Assembly: GCF_019904235.1 (NCBI RefSeq)
Contig: NZ_CP063202.1
Span: forward strand, 496,001-560,000
DNA: 64,000 nucleotides
Direction of reading: 5' to 3'
Source of the DNA: Erythrobacter sp. SCSIO 43205
GTDB lineage: Bacteria; Pseudomonadota; Alphaproteobacteria; Sphingomonadales; Sphingomonadaceae
Shown here: piece by piece, positions 34,833 through 43,987 of the stretch
How the letters are laid out: the number at the start of each line of letters is the position of its first letter
How positions within the stretch are numbered: position 1 is the stretch's first letter
Position numbers and translations under genes: made by a program
Notes under the pieces: generated by a model
What the model saw: the letters and a program-made list of their open reading frames with translations, nothing else
What the model was told of the DNA's origin: nothing
Database searches by the model: none

Positions 34833-37607
34833 TTAGGCCTGCTCCAGCTCCAGCTGGCGTTCATCGCTCGCTGCGTCCAACAACGCAGTCTCGATTTCGG
34901 ACAAACGCTGAGGCGTTGTCACCTTAGAGCCGGTGAGGTCGGTGACATAGAACGTATCCGCTGCGCTCTCGCCATATGCTGTGATGTGCGCCGATTGGAC
35001 GATCAGATTGCAGCGGAAAAGCGTATGGGCGAGGCGATTGAGAAGCGCCGGGCGATCCCTTGCGGTGACCTCGATGACGGTGAAGTGGTTGGACGCCTCA
35101 TTGTCGAAATTGACCGTGGGCGAAACTGTAAAGGTCTTGGCGCGAGAATGGGGCAATGGCCGCGCGGCGAGCTTGGGGACAAGCTCAATCTTGTCCAAAA
35201 GAGCATCGCGGATGGCATTCTTGAGACGTTCGATCTGATTGGCCTCGCGAAATGGCGCGGCCTTGATGTCCTGAACAAGGAAATTGTCAAACGCATAGCC
35301 ATTCATCGCGGTGTGGATCCGGGCATCAATGATGTTGGCCCCTGCCAGATGAATACCGCCAGCGACCCTGTAAAACAGGCCAGGGTGATCGGCTGCGATG
35401 ACACTTACCAAAGTGGCGCCGCGTTCTTCATCGACTTCGCAATGGATTGAAAGGTGATCGCCGATCTCGCGTGCGACAGAATATTGCACGAGGTTTTTTG
35501 CGATGATGTCTTCAGGTTCGGCTATCCAATAGGCATCCGCCAGAAGATCACCGACCTCATCGGTAAGATGGCTTCTATCGCCCAAAATCTCACGAACAGC
35601 ATCTTTGCGCGCAGCCACCCGTTGAGCGCGCCCTGTGCGCTTGTGACCAAGCCGCAGCCGTTCTTGCGCTGCGTCATAAAGCTCACCGATCAGCTGACCC
35701 TTCCAGCTGTTCCACGTGCCGGGGCCAACCGCGCGGATGTCGACGCAGGTGAGGATAGCAAGATTGCGCAACCGCTCGACCGATTTCACCTCGGCGACGA
35801 AATCCTCGATCGTCTTGGGGTCAGTGAGATCGCGCTTTTGCGCGGTGGAACTCATCAAAAGATGTTGCAGGATCAACCACGCGACAAGCTCTGTTTCTTT
35901 CGCATCCAGCCCAAAACGCGGGCATAGATTGTGGGCAATATCAGCGCCGATAACCGAGTGATCGCCGCCGCGCCCCTTGCCAATATCGTGCAGCAGCACA
36001 GCCACAAACAGCGCGCGCCGCGAGGTAATTTTATGGATTTGCCTGGTTGCGCGAGGGTGATCCTTTTCAAGCTGGCCGCGCTCGATCTGGCTCAGGAGGC
36101 CGATGGCGCGGATTGTATGCTCATCAACGGTGTAGTGATGATACATATCGAACTGCATCTGCGCATTGACCCTGCCAAAATCGGGCACGAAGCGACCAAA
36201 GACACCCGCCTCGTTCATCCACCTCAGAGCGCTTTCAGGGTCTTTGCGTCCGCACAAAAGATCAAGAAACAGCGCATTGGCGCGGGCATCTTCGCGAATA
36301 TCCTTGTCGATCAGCTTTGCATCGCGATCCGCCTGACGCATGGTGTCGGGGTGAACCTCAACGCCTTCGGCTTCGGCGATCTGGAACACTTCGATCAGGC
36401 GCACAGGGTCCTCAGCAAACCAATCGTCGCCCGGCGCTCTGATCCGTCCGCCTTCGATGCGGTAACCTTTGAGGGTGCGCGGCTTGGCTTTCCATCCGGC
36501 GAAGAAACCGCTAGCCACACTCTTTTTGGCGAAAGTGGCCTCAAGCTGAGACAAGAATATCCCTGTGAGGTGGCCCACCCGTTTTGCCTGCATGAAATAA
36601 TATTGCATGAAGCGCTCAACCGCGCTTTTGCCGGGACGATCGGCAAAATTCATCGCCTCTGCCACCTGGCGTTGCAAATCGAAGGTCAGCCGGTCTTCGG
36701 CGCGTCCCGTGATCGTGTGCATATGACAGCGCACCGCGAGCAGGAACCCTTCGGCGCGGCGGAAACTGCGATATTCTGATTTCGTGAAAAGGCCCATTTC
36801 GACCAATTCCTGCGCGCTTTCGACGCGGTGCATGAATTTGCCGATCCAGTATAAGGTCTGAAGATCGCGCAAGCCGCCTTTGCCCTCTTTCACATTAGGC
36901 TCCACCACATAGCGGCTGTCGCCCATGCGCTTGTGGCGTGCGTCGCGTTCTTCAAGCTTTTCGGCGTGGAACTCACGTTCTTTGCCGCGTACGATCTCTG
37001 ACCAGAACCGCTGGCGCAGCTCTTCGTAAAGGGCCTGATCTCCCCATATCAGCCGCGCTTCCAAAAGGGCGGTGCGGATCGTCAGATCCTCTTTCGCCAT
37101 GCGCATCGTGTCGCTGATGGTGCGGCTGGAATGGCCGACCTTAAGGCCCAGATCCCAGAACAGATACAGCATCGCCTCAATCACCTGCTCGCACCAAGGC
37201 GAGCGTTTCATCGGGGTGATAAAGGCGATGTCCACATCGGAATGGGGCGCCATTTCGGCGCGGCCATATCCGCCCACTGCAAGGACGGAAAGCCGCTCTG
37301 CCGTCGTGCGATTGGCGAGCGGAAAGACATGGGTGACGACATAGTCATAGATCACCCGGACCAGCTGGTCAGTGAGAAACGCATAGCCAAGCGTGATCTC
37401 ATGGCCAGCCGATGGCTTGTCCTTGAGGCGCTGTTCAAGTTCTGCGTGCCCGGCCTCCAAAGCGCGCTTTAACTCAGCAAGTACATACGTGCGCGACTTC
37501 TCGCCAAATTCATCAACAAGCCCATCGACTACAGCTGTAATCGATCGCCTGTCGAAAATCGCCCGCTGGCGCGGCACGCGGCGACTGGATGATGACCAGT
37601 AGCTCAT
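34833..37607 (-). CDS. glnD: [Protein-PII] uridylyltransferase / uridylyl-removing enzyme
   Basis: Started at ATG 37607 (924 residues); a TTG at 37628 would add seven residues. The nucleotidyltransferase site is GGYGRAEMAPHSDVDIAF. The HD domain, which removes UMP, has VLLHDIGKGRGGDHSVIG. Two C-terminal ACT domains (LFYRVAGGIHLAGANII, RPALLNRLAHTLF) sense glutamine. It links nitrogen status to GlnB/GlnK. The upstream CoA ligase ends only 33 bases away on the same strand, so cotranscription is possible. Confidence 0.96.
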   Translation of the reverse strand: MSYWSSSSRRVPRQRAIFDRRSITAVVDGLVDEFGEKSRTYVLAELKRALEAGHAELEQRLKDKPSAGHEITLGYAFLTDQLVRVIYDYVVTHVFPLANRTTAERLSVLAVGGYGRAEMAPHSDVDIAFITPMKRSPWCEQVIEAMLYLFWDLGLKVGHSSRTISDTMRMAKEDLTIRTALLEARLIWGDQALYEELRQRFWSEIVRGKEREFHAEKLEERDARHKRMGDSRYVVEPNVKEGKGGLRDLQTLYWIGKFMHRVESAQELVEMGLFTKSEYRSFRRAEGFLLAVRCHMHTITGRAEDRLTFDLQRQVAEAMNFADRPGKSAVERFMQYYFMQAKRVGHLTGIFLSQLEATFAKKSVASGFFAGWKAKPRTLKGYRIEGGRIRAPGDDWFAEDPVRLIEVFQIAEAEGVEVHPDTMRQADRDAKLIDKDIREDARANALFLDLLCGRKDPESALRWMNEAGVFGRFVPDFGRVNAQMQFDMYHHYTVDEHTIRAIGLLSQIERGQLEKDHPRATRQIHKITSRRALFVAVLLHDIGKGRGGDHSVIGADIAHNLCPRFGLDAKETELVAWLILQHLLMSSTAQKRDLTDPKTIEDFVAEVKSVERLRNLAILTCVDIRAVGPGTWNSWKGQLIGELYDAAQERLRLGHKRTGRAQRVAARKDAVREILGDRSHLTDEVGDLLADAYWIAEPEDIIAKNLVQYSVAREIGDHLSIHCEVDEERGATLVSVIAADHPGLFYRVAGGIHLAGANIIDARIHTAMNGYAFDNFLVQDIKAAPFREANQIERLKNAIRDALLDKIELVPKLAARPLPHSRAKTFTVSPTVNFDNEASNHFTVIEVTARDRPALLNRLAHTLFRCNLIVQSAHITAYGESAADTFYVTDLTGSKVTTPQRLSEIETALLDAASDERQLELEQA

Positions 37608-37640
37608 GCGCCGCGCCCCATTGGGCAAGATGGGCGGGGA

Positions 37641-39359
37641 TCAAGCAGCAGTGAGCTGCTCAGTGTATTGCGCGCGCAAAAGCTTCTTGTCGATCTTTTG
37701 CGTTCCAAGGCGGGGAAGAGCTTCATCAACAACCCAGATATGCTCTTCCAGCGGAACCTTGAAGGGGGCAATGCGAGAAAGCAGGAATTCACGCAGTTCA
37801 CCCGCCGTTACCGGACCGCGTCCTTCTTTCACGTTGAAGACGCACGCGGGCACTTCGCCCATGCGTTCATCGGGCAGGCCAAAGACCGAACATTCAGCGA
37901 TGTCATTGTGCGCGTAAATCGCGTCTTCGACCTCGATGCAGGTGATGTTTTCACCGCCACGGATGATGATGTCCTTCTTGCGATCGACGATGTAGAGATA
38001 TTCGTCCTCGTCGAGATAGCCCAAGTCGCCGGTGCGGAAGAACTGGTCATCGGTAAAGGCGGCTTTGGTCGCTTCTTCATTGCGCCAATACCCACGGAAA
38101 TTGGCAACCGAGCGGATGCAAACCTCGCCCACATCGCCTTGGGGGACAGGCTTGCCGTCATCATCAAGAATCCCGATTTCCACAAGCGGCCGGGACGCGC
38201 GCCCGGTTGAACCTGGCTTTGCGAGGTAGTTTTCGTTGAAATTGCCGCAACCAACCGCGTTTGTTTCAGTCAGGCCATAGCCCAATAGAGGGAAGCCTTC
38301 AGGGAAGGCCTCTTTGATGCGAGTCACGTGCTCAACCGGGCGCGGTGCACCGCCAGCGGCAAAGCTTTTGCACGCTGACAAGTCATATTGCTCGCGATCA
38401 GGGTGGGTTGCGATTTCATAGCTCATCAGCGGCACGCCGACGAAATATGTCACCTTCTCCTGAGCCATCAGCTGGATTGCGTGCAGCGCATCCCATTTGG
38501 GCATCAGAACCAGCTTGCGCCCGATTGCGAAGGATTGAAGGAACAAAGGAATTGCGCCCGTCACGTGGAACAGCGGCACTGCCACGAGAGCGCATGGTTG
38601 TGCGCTGACATCTTCGCCCTTCTGTTCCATCAACGCTTTGGCCATGGCGCTTTGCGCGACATAGTTCATAATGCCGGAAACAACGCCGCGATGGTCGGAA
38701 TAGGCGCCTTTCGAATTGCCGGTGGAGCCGGAGGTGTAGAGGATGGTCGCCAGATCATCAGGGCCAAGCGAGCCGAGCATTTTCATCGCCGCTGAGGCTT
38801 CGAAGCTTTCCGGCACCTTCCAGACATTGGCAAGGCCTTGTGCCGGGGCGGTGTGCTCAATCATCACGATTTTTGCCGAGTGATCGGTGCCCTCAAGCCG
38901 CGCGGCGCGCCCATCATCGGCCAACACGATTTTGCATTCTGCCAAGCGGATGCCGTAAGCAAGCTCGTCACCGTTCCAAAAACCGTTAAGCAGCGTGGCA
39001 CAACCGCCTGCCATGGTGATGCCCATAAAAGCGATCATCCAATTGGCTGAATTGCGCGCAGCGATCCCGATGCGGTCGCCGGTTTCAATGCCGTGATCTT
39101 CGACCAAACCCTCGGCAACGCACACAGCCGCCTGATAGGCCTCACCAAAAGTCAGCCGAATATCGCCATCGACGATGAACGGCACTTCCTTATGCTCATT
39201 ACAGAAGTGGGCGAAGAAATGCGCCAGAGTGGGCGGTGCGGCCGTGAAGGCCGGCATTGATACGCCGCCGCGTTCAAACGGGCTTGTGTGGAATGGTTGC
39301 CCTTCCTGCGTCAGCGCGGTGATGATCGTCTCAAGTGCATTGTCCAGCTCGGTGGCCAT
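37641..39359 (-). CDS. Class I adenylate-forming acyl-CoA synthetase
   Basis: 572 residues. The AMP-binding motif is ILYTSGSTGNSKGAYSDHRG, and GYGLTETNAV, RTGDLGYLDEDEYLYIVDRKKD and the Lys near the end (RLGTQKIDKKLL) complete the family. It activates a carboxylic acid with ATP and CoA. The N-terminal segment (PPTLAHFFAHFCNEHKEVPFI) is usual for fatty acid CoA ligases, but chain length is unknown. Starts with ATG 39359; the 242-base gap to lgt holds both promoters. Confidence 0.88.
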   Translation of the reverse strand: MATELDNALETIITALTQEGQPFHTSPFERGGVSMPAFTAAPPTLAHFFAHFCNEHKEVPFIVDGDIRLTFGEAYQAAVCVAEGLVEDHGIETGDRIGIAARNSANWMIAFMGITMAGGCATLLNGFWNGDELAYGIRLAECKIVLADDGRAARLEGTDHSAKIVMIEHTAPAQGLANVWKVPESFEASAAMKMLGSLGPDDLATILYTSGSTGNSKGAYSDHRGVVSGIMNYVAQSAMAKALMEQKGEDVSAQPCALVAVPLFHVTGAIPLFLQSFAIGRKLVLMPKWDALHAIQLMAQEKVTYFVGVPLMSYEIATHPDREQYDLSACKSFAAGGAPRPVEHVTRIKEAFPEGFPLLGYGLTETNAVGCGNFNENYLAKPGSTGRASRPLVEIGILDDDGKPVPQGDVGEVCIRSVANFRGYWRNEEATKAAFTDDQFFRTGDLGYLDEDEYLYIVDRKKDIIIRGGENITCIEVEDAIYAHNDIAECSVFGLPDERMGEVPACVFNVKEGRGPVTAGELREFLLSRIAPFKVPLEEHIWVVDEALPRLGTQKIDKKLLRAQYTEQLTAA

Positions 39360-39601
39360 GCGTCTCTCTCTCCTTATCTGCCTCGCGCTTTACGCGAGTG
39401 TCCCATATCGCGTGCCCCTGTGCCCACATTGCGCGCATTTCACAAGTACGTCAGATGGCAGAGCGTTCACACCGCTCTACCAATGACTTTCTCGCAAAGC
39501 CCTTTGCGCAGGAGGGCGCGGTGTGCCAAAAGCTGCGAAAATATCCCATGCCACTTTGGTATTCCGAGGTGGCTTATGAGTATCTCTAAGAGGTTCCCTT
39601 C

Positions 39602-40510
39602 GTGCTGTCACTACTTGCTGCGGGCGCTGGCTCGGTTGATCCGCTCTATTGGTCAGACCTGGGTATGCGGCCCTATCTGTTCGAGATCGGATCGTTCCAG
39701 CTGCGCTTTTATTCGCTCGCCTATTTGCTCGGCGTGATCTTTGCCTATTGGCACACGTCAAAGGCGATCAAGTCGCCCGGCGCACCGATGGCGCAGCGCC
39801 ATGTCGATGACCTGTTCTTCTATTGCACGCTTGGCGTGATTTTGGGCGGGCGGCTTGGTTACGCAGCGTTTTACACCGGCGGCGATACCGGCATCCCTTC
39901 TGCCTTCACCGATTTTTCAGGCGACGGGCTGGTCAGCTGGAAGCTGCTCCGGATGTGGGATGGCGGCATGAGCTTTCACGGCGGTCTGATCGGCGTTGCG
40001 CTTGCGATGTTGTGGGTGTCGTGGCGCGGCAATCTCAATTTCCTGCGCGTGTGCGATTATGTTTCCGTAAGCGTGCCTATGGGCATGATGCTTGGGCGGC
40101 TTGCCAACTTTAACAACGGTGAGCTGTGGGGCCGCGTGACGGATGTGCCTTGGGCAATGGTGTTCCCCGACCCGCGCGCGGGTGAACTCGCCCGCCACCC
40201 AAGCCAGCTTTATCAAGCCGGGCTTGAAGGGTTGCTTTTGCTCATCATCATGATGCTGTTGTTCTGGAAAACCAATGCGCGTTTTCGCCCCGGTCTTTTG
40301 GTAGGCGTTTTCACCATGGGAATTGGTGCAGCGCGCTTCTTCAACGAATTTTTCCGCGAACCGGACACACAATTGGCTGACTTGGTGGTGCAAACTGGGC
40401 TATCCATGGGCCAATGGCTCAGCATTCCCTTGATAGTGACCGGATTGATTGTCGTAATTTACGCTGTGACCCGCAGGCCAGCGGGGACAGGGGCGGCCTC
40501 AGCAACCTAG
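39602..40510 (+). CDS. lgt: Prolipoprotein diacylglyceryl transferase
   Basis: 302 residues from GTG 39602. Seven or so membrane helices. The Lgt signature is LGRLANFNNGELWGR, containing the Arg-Asn-Glu pattern, and the substrate-contact HGGLIG is upstream. It transfers diacylglycerol to the lipobox Cys of prolipoproteins such as those encoded at 2.5, 3.1, 7.6, 15.1 and 61.5 kb. A methyltransferase follows directly, a gene order I associate with alphaproteobacteria. Confidence 0.95.
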   Translation: MLSLLAAGAGSVDPLYWSDLGMRPYLFEIGSFQLRFYSLAYLLGVIFAYWHTSKAIKSPGAPMAQRHVDDLFFYCTLGVILGGRLGYAAFYTGGDTGIPSAFTDFSGDGLVSWKLLRMWDGGMSFHGGLIGVALAMLWVSWRGNLNFLRVCDYVSVSVPMGMMLGRLANFNNGELWGRVTDVPWAMVFPDPRAGELARHPSQLYQAGLEGLLLLIIMMLLFWKTNARFRPGLLVGVFTMGIGAARFFNEFFREPDTQLADLVVQTGLSMGQWLSIPLIVTGLIVVIYAVTRRPAGTGAASAT

Positions 40511-40590
40511 GAAACCCGGGGCGCATCACGCTCACGGTTGAAAGGTGCACGACCCTCAAGCTGATTGAGCCTGATGGCGCTGAGACTATT

Positions 40591-42318
40591 GTGCCAGTGA
40601 ATGATGATGCTGCTGCGCTTGCCGCAGCCGCGCAGGCGCAGGCGGAGGCTGAGGCAGAACTCAAAGCAAAACAGGAAGCTGAAGCACGGGCTAAAGCTGT
40701 TGCTGCTGAAGCAAAGGCGAAGCAGGAGGCTGAACGCAAAGAAGCTGAGCGGCAAGAAGCCGAGCGCAGGGCTAAAGCACAAGCCGAGGCGAAAGCTAAA
40801 TTAGAAGCGCAAGCCAAAGCGAAACGCGAAGCAGAAGAGAAGGCGCAGCGCGAGGCTGAGGCAAAAGCCAAAGCGGAAGCTGAAGCCAAAGCGAAAGCCA
40901 AGGCAGAGGCGGAGAAAAAGGCCGCTGCCGAGGCAGAGCGCAAGGCAAGAGAAAGAGCCGAGGCAGAGCGCAAGGCAAGAGAAAAAGCCGAGGCGGAGCG
41001 CAAGGCGAAAGCAAAGGCCGAAGCGGACGCCAAGGCAAAGCGTGAGGCCGAAGCGAAGGCGAAGAAGGAAGCCGAAGCGAGAGCTAAGGCGGAGGCCGAG
41101 AAGAAGGCGAAGGAAGAAGCCAAGGCCAGGGATCTGGCGAGAAAGAAGGCTGAAGCAGAAGCCAAAAAGAAAGCGCTGGCTGAACAAAAAGCGAAGGAAC
41201 GCGCTGAAGCCAAAGCCGCAAAAGAGGCCAAAGAAGCCGAGGCCAGGGCGGCTGCCGAAGCCGCCGAGAAAGCGGCCAATCTTGGCGACACCTTCCGCCG
41301 CCTTATCCGCGAAACCGGCCCGATCAGCCTCGCGCACTATATGGCAGAGAGCAACGCGCGCTATTACACCAGCCGCGATCCTTTAGGCGAAGAAGGCGAC
41401 TTCATCACCGCACCCGAAGTCAGCCAGATGTTCGGGGAACTCATCGGCCTTTGGTTTGCCGATCTCTGGGTCAAAATGGGAGCGCGCAAACACATCCATT
41501 TTGTCGAGCTTGGACCCGGGCGCGGGACTTTATCGAAAGATGCACTGAGGGTCGCTGCGCGCTATGACTTCGCGCCAAAGCTTCACATGGTTGAAACCTC
41601 GCCCGCCTTGCGCAAACTTCAGCGTGAAGCTTTCCCTGATGTGATCCATCACGACGACCTTTCTACTCTTCCCGATGATGCGCCGCTTCTGATCGTCGGT
41701 AATGAATTTTTCGACGCGCTTCCCGTGCATCAGCTGATCCGTTCCGCCAATGGCTGGCATGAGCGGATGGTTGGGCTTGGCGAGAACGACGAATTCATCT
41801 TTGTGGCTGGCGATAAGCCGATGGATGCAATCGTCCCCAAAAGCTGGAAGAGCGCGAGTCAGGGTACGATGATTGAAACCAGCGCGGCGGCATCTGCTTT
41901 GATGCAAGAGGTTGCGACACGGCTCAAAAATCAGGGCGGAGCTGCGCTTTTCATCGATTATGGCCCGTTTGAACTGCGTTCAGGCTCCACTCTGCAGGCG
42001 TTAAAAGACCATAAGAAGGTCGATGTCTTCGCCCATCCGGGTCAGGCGGACCTCACCGCGCACGTCGATTTTGAAATGCTGAGCCAAGTGGCCAAGGCCA
42101 ATGGCGCAGATGTCATGGGTGTCGAAATGCAGGGCGATTGGCTGCGCGCCATGGGCATTGATGTGCGTTTGGAGGCGCTGCAGATGAAGAACCCGAACGA
42201 TGCGGCCAAGCTCAAGCGTCAATACGACCGCCTAGTCGATGATGCGCAAATGGGTACCTTGTTCAAGGTCATGGGACTGTGCGGCCGCCGCTGGCCCGAT
42301 GGTGTTGGGTTTAGTTAA
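40591..42318 (+). CDS. MidA/NDUFAF7-type SAM-dependent methyltransferase with long Lys/Ala/Glu-rich N-terminal coil
   Basis: The conserved methyltransferase runs from 41281 to the stop (345 residues): RRLIRETGPISLAHYMAESN, DFITAPEVSQMFGELIG and FVELGPGRGTL (SAM site). Mitochondrial NDUFAF7 methylates an Arg of complex I; the bacterial role is open. Before it, the frame continues for about 220 residues of KAEAEAKAK-type sequence predicted as charged helix, resembling TolA domain II. I see no ATG, GTG or TTG near the methyltransferase start, so the coil must be translated with it. I place the start at GTG 40591 (40597 is the alternative); an ATG at 40414 would overlap lgt by 97 bases. Start confidence is low, the fusion is directly visible. 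Confidence 0.8.
   Translation: MPVNDDAAALAAAAQAQAEAEAELKAKQEAEARAKAVAAEAKAKQEAERKEAERQEAERRAKAQAEAKAKLEAQAKAKREAEEKAQREAEAKAKAEAEAKAKAKAEAEKKAAAEAERKARERAEAERKAREKAEAERKAKAKAEADAKAKREAEAKAKKEAEARAKAEAEKKAKEEAKARDLARKKAEAEAKKKALAEQKAKERAEAKAAKEAKEAEARAAAEAAEKAANLGDTFRRLIRETGPISLAHYMAESNARYYTSRDPLGEEGDFITAPEVSQMFGELIGLWFADLWVKMGARKHIHFVELGPGRGTLSKDALRVAARYDFAPKLHMVETSPALRKLQREAFPDVIHHDDLSTLPDDAPLLIVGNEFFDALPVHQLIRSANGWHERMVGLGENDEFIFVAGDKPMDAIVPKSWKSASQGTMIETSAAASALMQEVATRLKNQGGAALFIDYGPFELRSGSTLQALKDHKKVDVFAHPGQADLTAHVDFEMLSQVAKANGADVMGVEMQGDWLRAMGIDVRLEALQMKNPNDAAKLKRQYDRLVDDAQMGTLFKVMGLCGRRWPDGVGFS
40927..41016 (+). repeat. Three 30-bp tandem units in the coil-coding region
   Basis: Units at 40927-40956 and 40957-40986 differ by a single base; the third (40987-41016) is diverged. 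They encode AEAERKAREK-like decapeptides. This is the clearest recent duplication inside a longer purine-rich low-complexity stretch (about 40640-41280). Confidence 0.85.
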
Positions 42319-42375
42319 AGCGAGATTTATTTTGTGCACGCCCATCCGGGCGCGCTCCTCGCTAGACGTCCTTCC

Positions 42376-42447
42376 CCTGAAACAAGTTCAAAGTCCGGAC
42401 CCGCTGCGGACGGGCGGTCGCCCTTGCGATTGCTTTGGCAATCGGGG
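42376..42447. repeat. Degenerate dispersed repeat and hairpin downstream of the ABC transporter genes
   Basis: CCTGAAACAAGTTCA at 42376-42390 is a partial copy of the palindrome found complete at 1279-1299 and 48711-48731. It is followed by CGATTGC-TTTG-GCAATCG at about 42429-42446, a 7-bp hairpin. Together they fill the 130-base gap between the convergent methyltransferase and permease genes. There is no T run. Confidence 0.6.
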
Positions 42448-42448
42448 C

Positions 42449-43987
42449 CTACAGCCCGATCTTGTCGGCCAACCGTTCAGCCGCGACCTCTGGCGTGACT
42501 TTCTCTTCATCTTCGCGATCGACCGAATAATTTGCCTCGCGCATCCACTCCACCGGGATAGCGCCCAGCAGTGGGGTAAGCGCTTCAAGAAGTACCTCGT
42601 CTTCGCTCACGCGCGGGGAGAGCATCACCATCGCATCGTAGCTGGGTAATGCCTCACGCGGGTCTTCGAGGATGACGAAGCGATCCACTGCCAACCGCCC
42701 GTCGGAGGTATAGGCGCTGATCGCGTCGGCCTCGCCAGATTTCAGCGCATTATACATGAAGGTGGGCGAGAAATTGCGCGTCTCCCCGACCCGCAAACCA
42801 TAGGCATCGCGCACCGCTTTCCATTCAGGTCGCTCAAAAAATTCAGGATCGCCCCCGAATGTCAGCTGCGGCGCGATGGGGACGATGTCCTCAAGCGTCT
42901 TCGCGCCCAATTCCTCCGCCCGGTCAGCGCGCATCGCAAAGGCATAGGCGTTCTCAAATCCCAGGCGGCCCAGCACATGGATACCGGTGTTCGCGCGCTC
43001 CCATTGAACGATGGTTTCATACATCGCCTCGCGACCCGGATTGTCGGCGCGCTTCATCTCATTGGTCCAGATCGTGCCGGTATAGTCGACCGATATATCG
43101 ACGCTGGAGGAGGCCACCGCGCTGTGCACCACAGCAGAGCCCAATCCGTCTCGATAGGCGACAGTAAAGCCCGCCTCTTCGAGCTGTGAGCCGATCAGGC
43201 GGGAAAGGATTAGATTTTCCGAAAACTGTTTTGAAGCGATGATGATCGTGTCCTCATCCTCGCCCCCGCCTTGCGCATAAAGCGCCGCGCCAAGGCCAAG
43301 TGCAACGCCTATCAGCCCTGCACCCCATTGCCATTTTCGTCGTTTGGCAAGGCCCCGCTCGACCGTTCCGAGAAGTGCATCGGCGGCCAAAGCAAGTCCG
43401 GCACTGGCAAGGCAACCTGCCACCACCAATGCCCAGTTTTGCGTTTGCAGCCCCGCAAAGATCGGGTCGCCCAATCCCGGCTGTCCGATAGTGGTCGAAA
43501 GCGTGGCTGCACCGATGGTCCAAACGCTCGCGGTGCGAATGCCCGCCATGATAAAAGGCGCGGACAAGGGCGCTTCGACAAGGCGCAATTTTTGCCAGCC
43601 GGTCATGCCCACACCGTCCGCCGCTTCCAGCAATTGCGGGTCGAGATTGGCCTGCGCGGTGACTGCGTTGCGCAAGATTGGAAGCAGCGCGTAGAGCGCC
43701 AAGGCAAGGAGCGCGGGCAAAAAGCCCAGCGTCGGCAAATCTTCTCCGAACACGGCGCGAAGGCTGAGCAAGATGGGAAAAAAGAGCGCCAGCAGAGCGA
43801 GCGCGGGAATGGTTTGCACAAGGCTGGCAAAGCCCAATGTGATGCGCGCAACGGTTGGTGAACGGCTGGCCCAGATCGCAAGCGGCAAGGCTACCAGAAT
43901 GCCAAGCCCGATCGCGCTTGCTGACAGCACAATATGCGCTGCAAACTTGTCGCCAAGGCCCAGCATAATGTCGAAAATCTCGCTCAT
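42449..43987 (-). CDS. Betaine/choline-type ABC transporter, permease fused to substrate-binding domain
   Basis: 512 residues. The N-terminal 235 form a membrane permease with the EAA-like loop LLEAADGVGMTGWQKLRLVEAPLSAPFIMAGIRTA. A C-terminal OpuAC/ProX-like binding domain follows (IIIASKQFSENLILSRLIGSQLEE, DISVDYTGTIWTNEM, YNALKSGEADAISAYTSDGRL). Such fusions import glycine betaine, choline or related osmolytes in other bacteria. The ATP-binding partner overlaps its start by four bases. Osmoprotection is the likely role; the exact ligand is not readable. Confidence 0.92.
   Translation of the reverse strand: MSEIFDIMLGLGDKFAAHIVLSASAIGLGILVALPLAIWASRSPTVARITLGFASLVQTIPALALLALFFPILLSLRAVFGEDLPTLGFLPALLALALYALLPILRNAVTAQANLDPQLLEAADGVGMTGWQKLRLVEAPLSAPFIMAGIRTASVWTIGAATLSTTIGQPGLGDPIFAGLQTQNWALVVAGCLASAGLALAADALLGTVERGLAKRRKWQWGAGLIGVALGLGAALYAQGGGEDEDTIIIASKQFSENLILSRLIGSQLEEAGFTVAYRDGLGSAVVHSAVASSSVDISVDYTGTIWTNEMKRADNPGREAMYETIVQWERANTGIHVLGRLGFENAYAFAMRADRAEELGAKTLEDIVPIAPQLTFGGDPEFFERPEWKAVRDAYGLRVGETRNFSPTFMYNALKSGEADAISAYTSDGRLAVDRFVILEDPREALPSYDAMVMLSPRVSEDEVLLEALTPLLGAIPVEWMREANYSVDREDEEKVTPEVAAERLADKIGL

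Noticed and set aside
39451..39490. tRNA-like sequence: a 6-bp stem with a 7-base loop (TTCACAC) next to a D-arm-like TCAGATGGCAGAGC
   Set aside because: No T-arm (GTTCGANNC) or matching acceptor stem on either strand; the D-stem does not pair. It is probably a chance palindrome or a tRNA relic.
40600..41280. Low-complexity repeats resembling a repeat array
   Set aside because: Units are in frame, lack spacers and vary gradually; this is coding low complexity and not a CRISPR array.
40419..41291. Minus-strand open frame rich in Ala and Ser
   Set aside because: It is the antisense reading of the repetitive coil region and has no start context.
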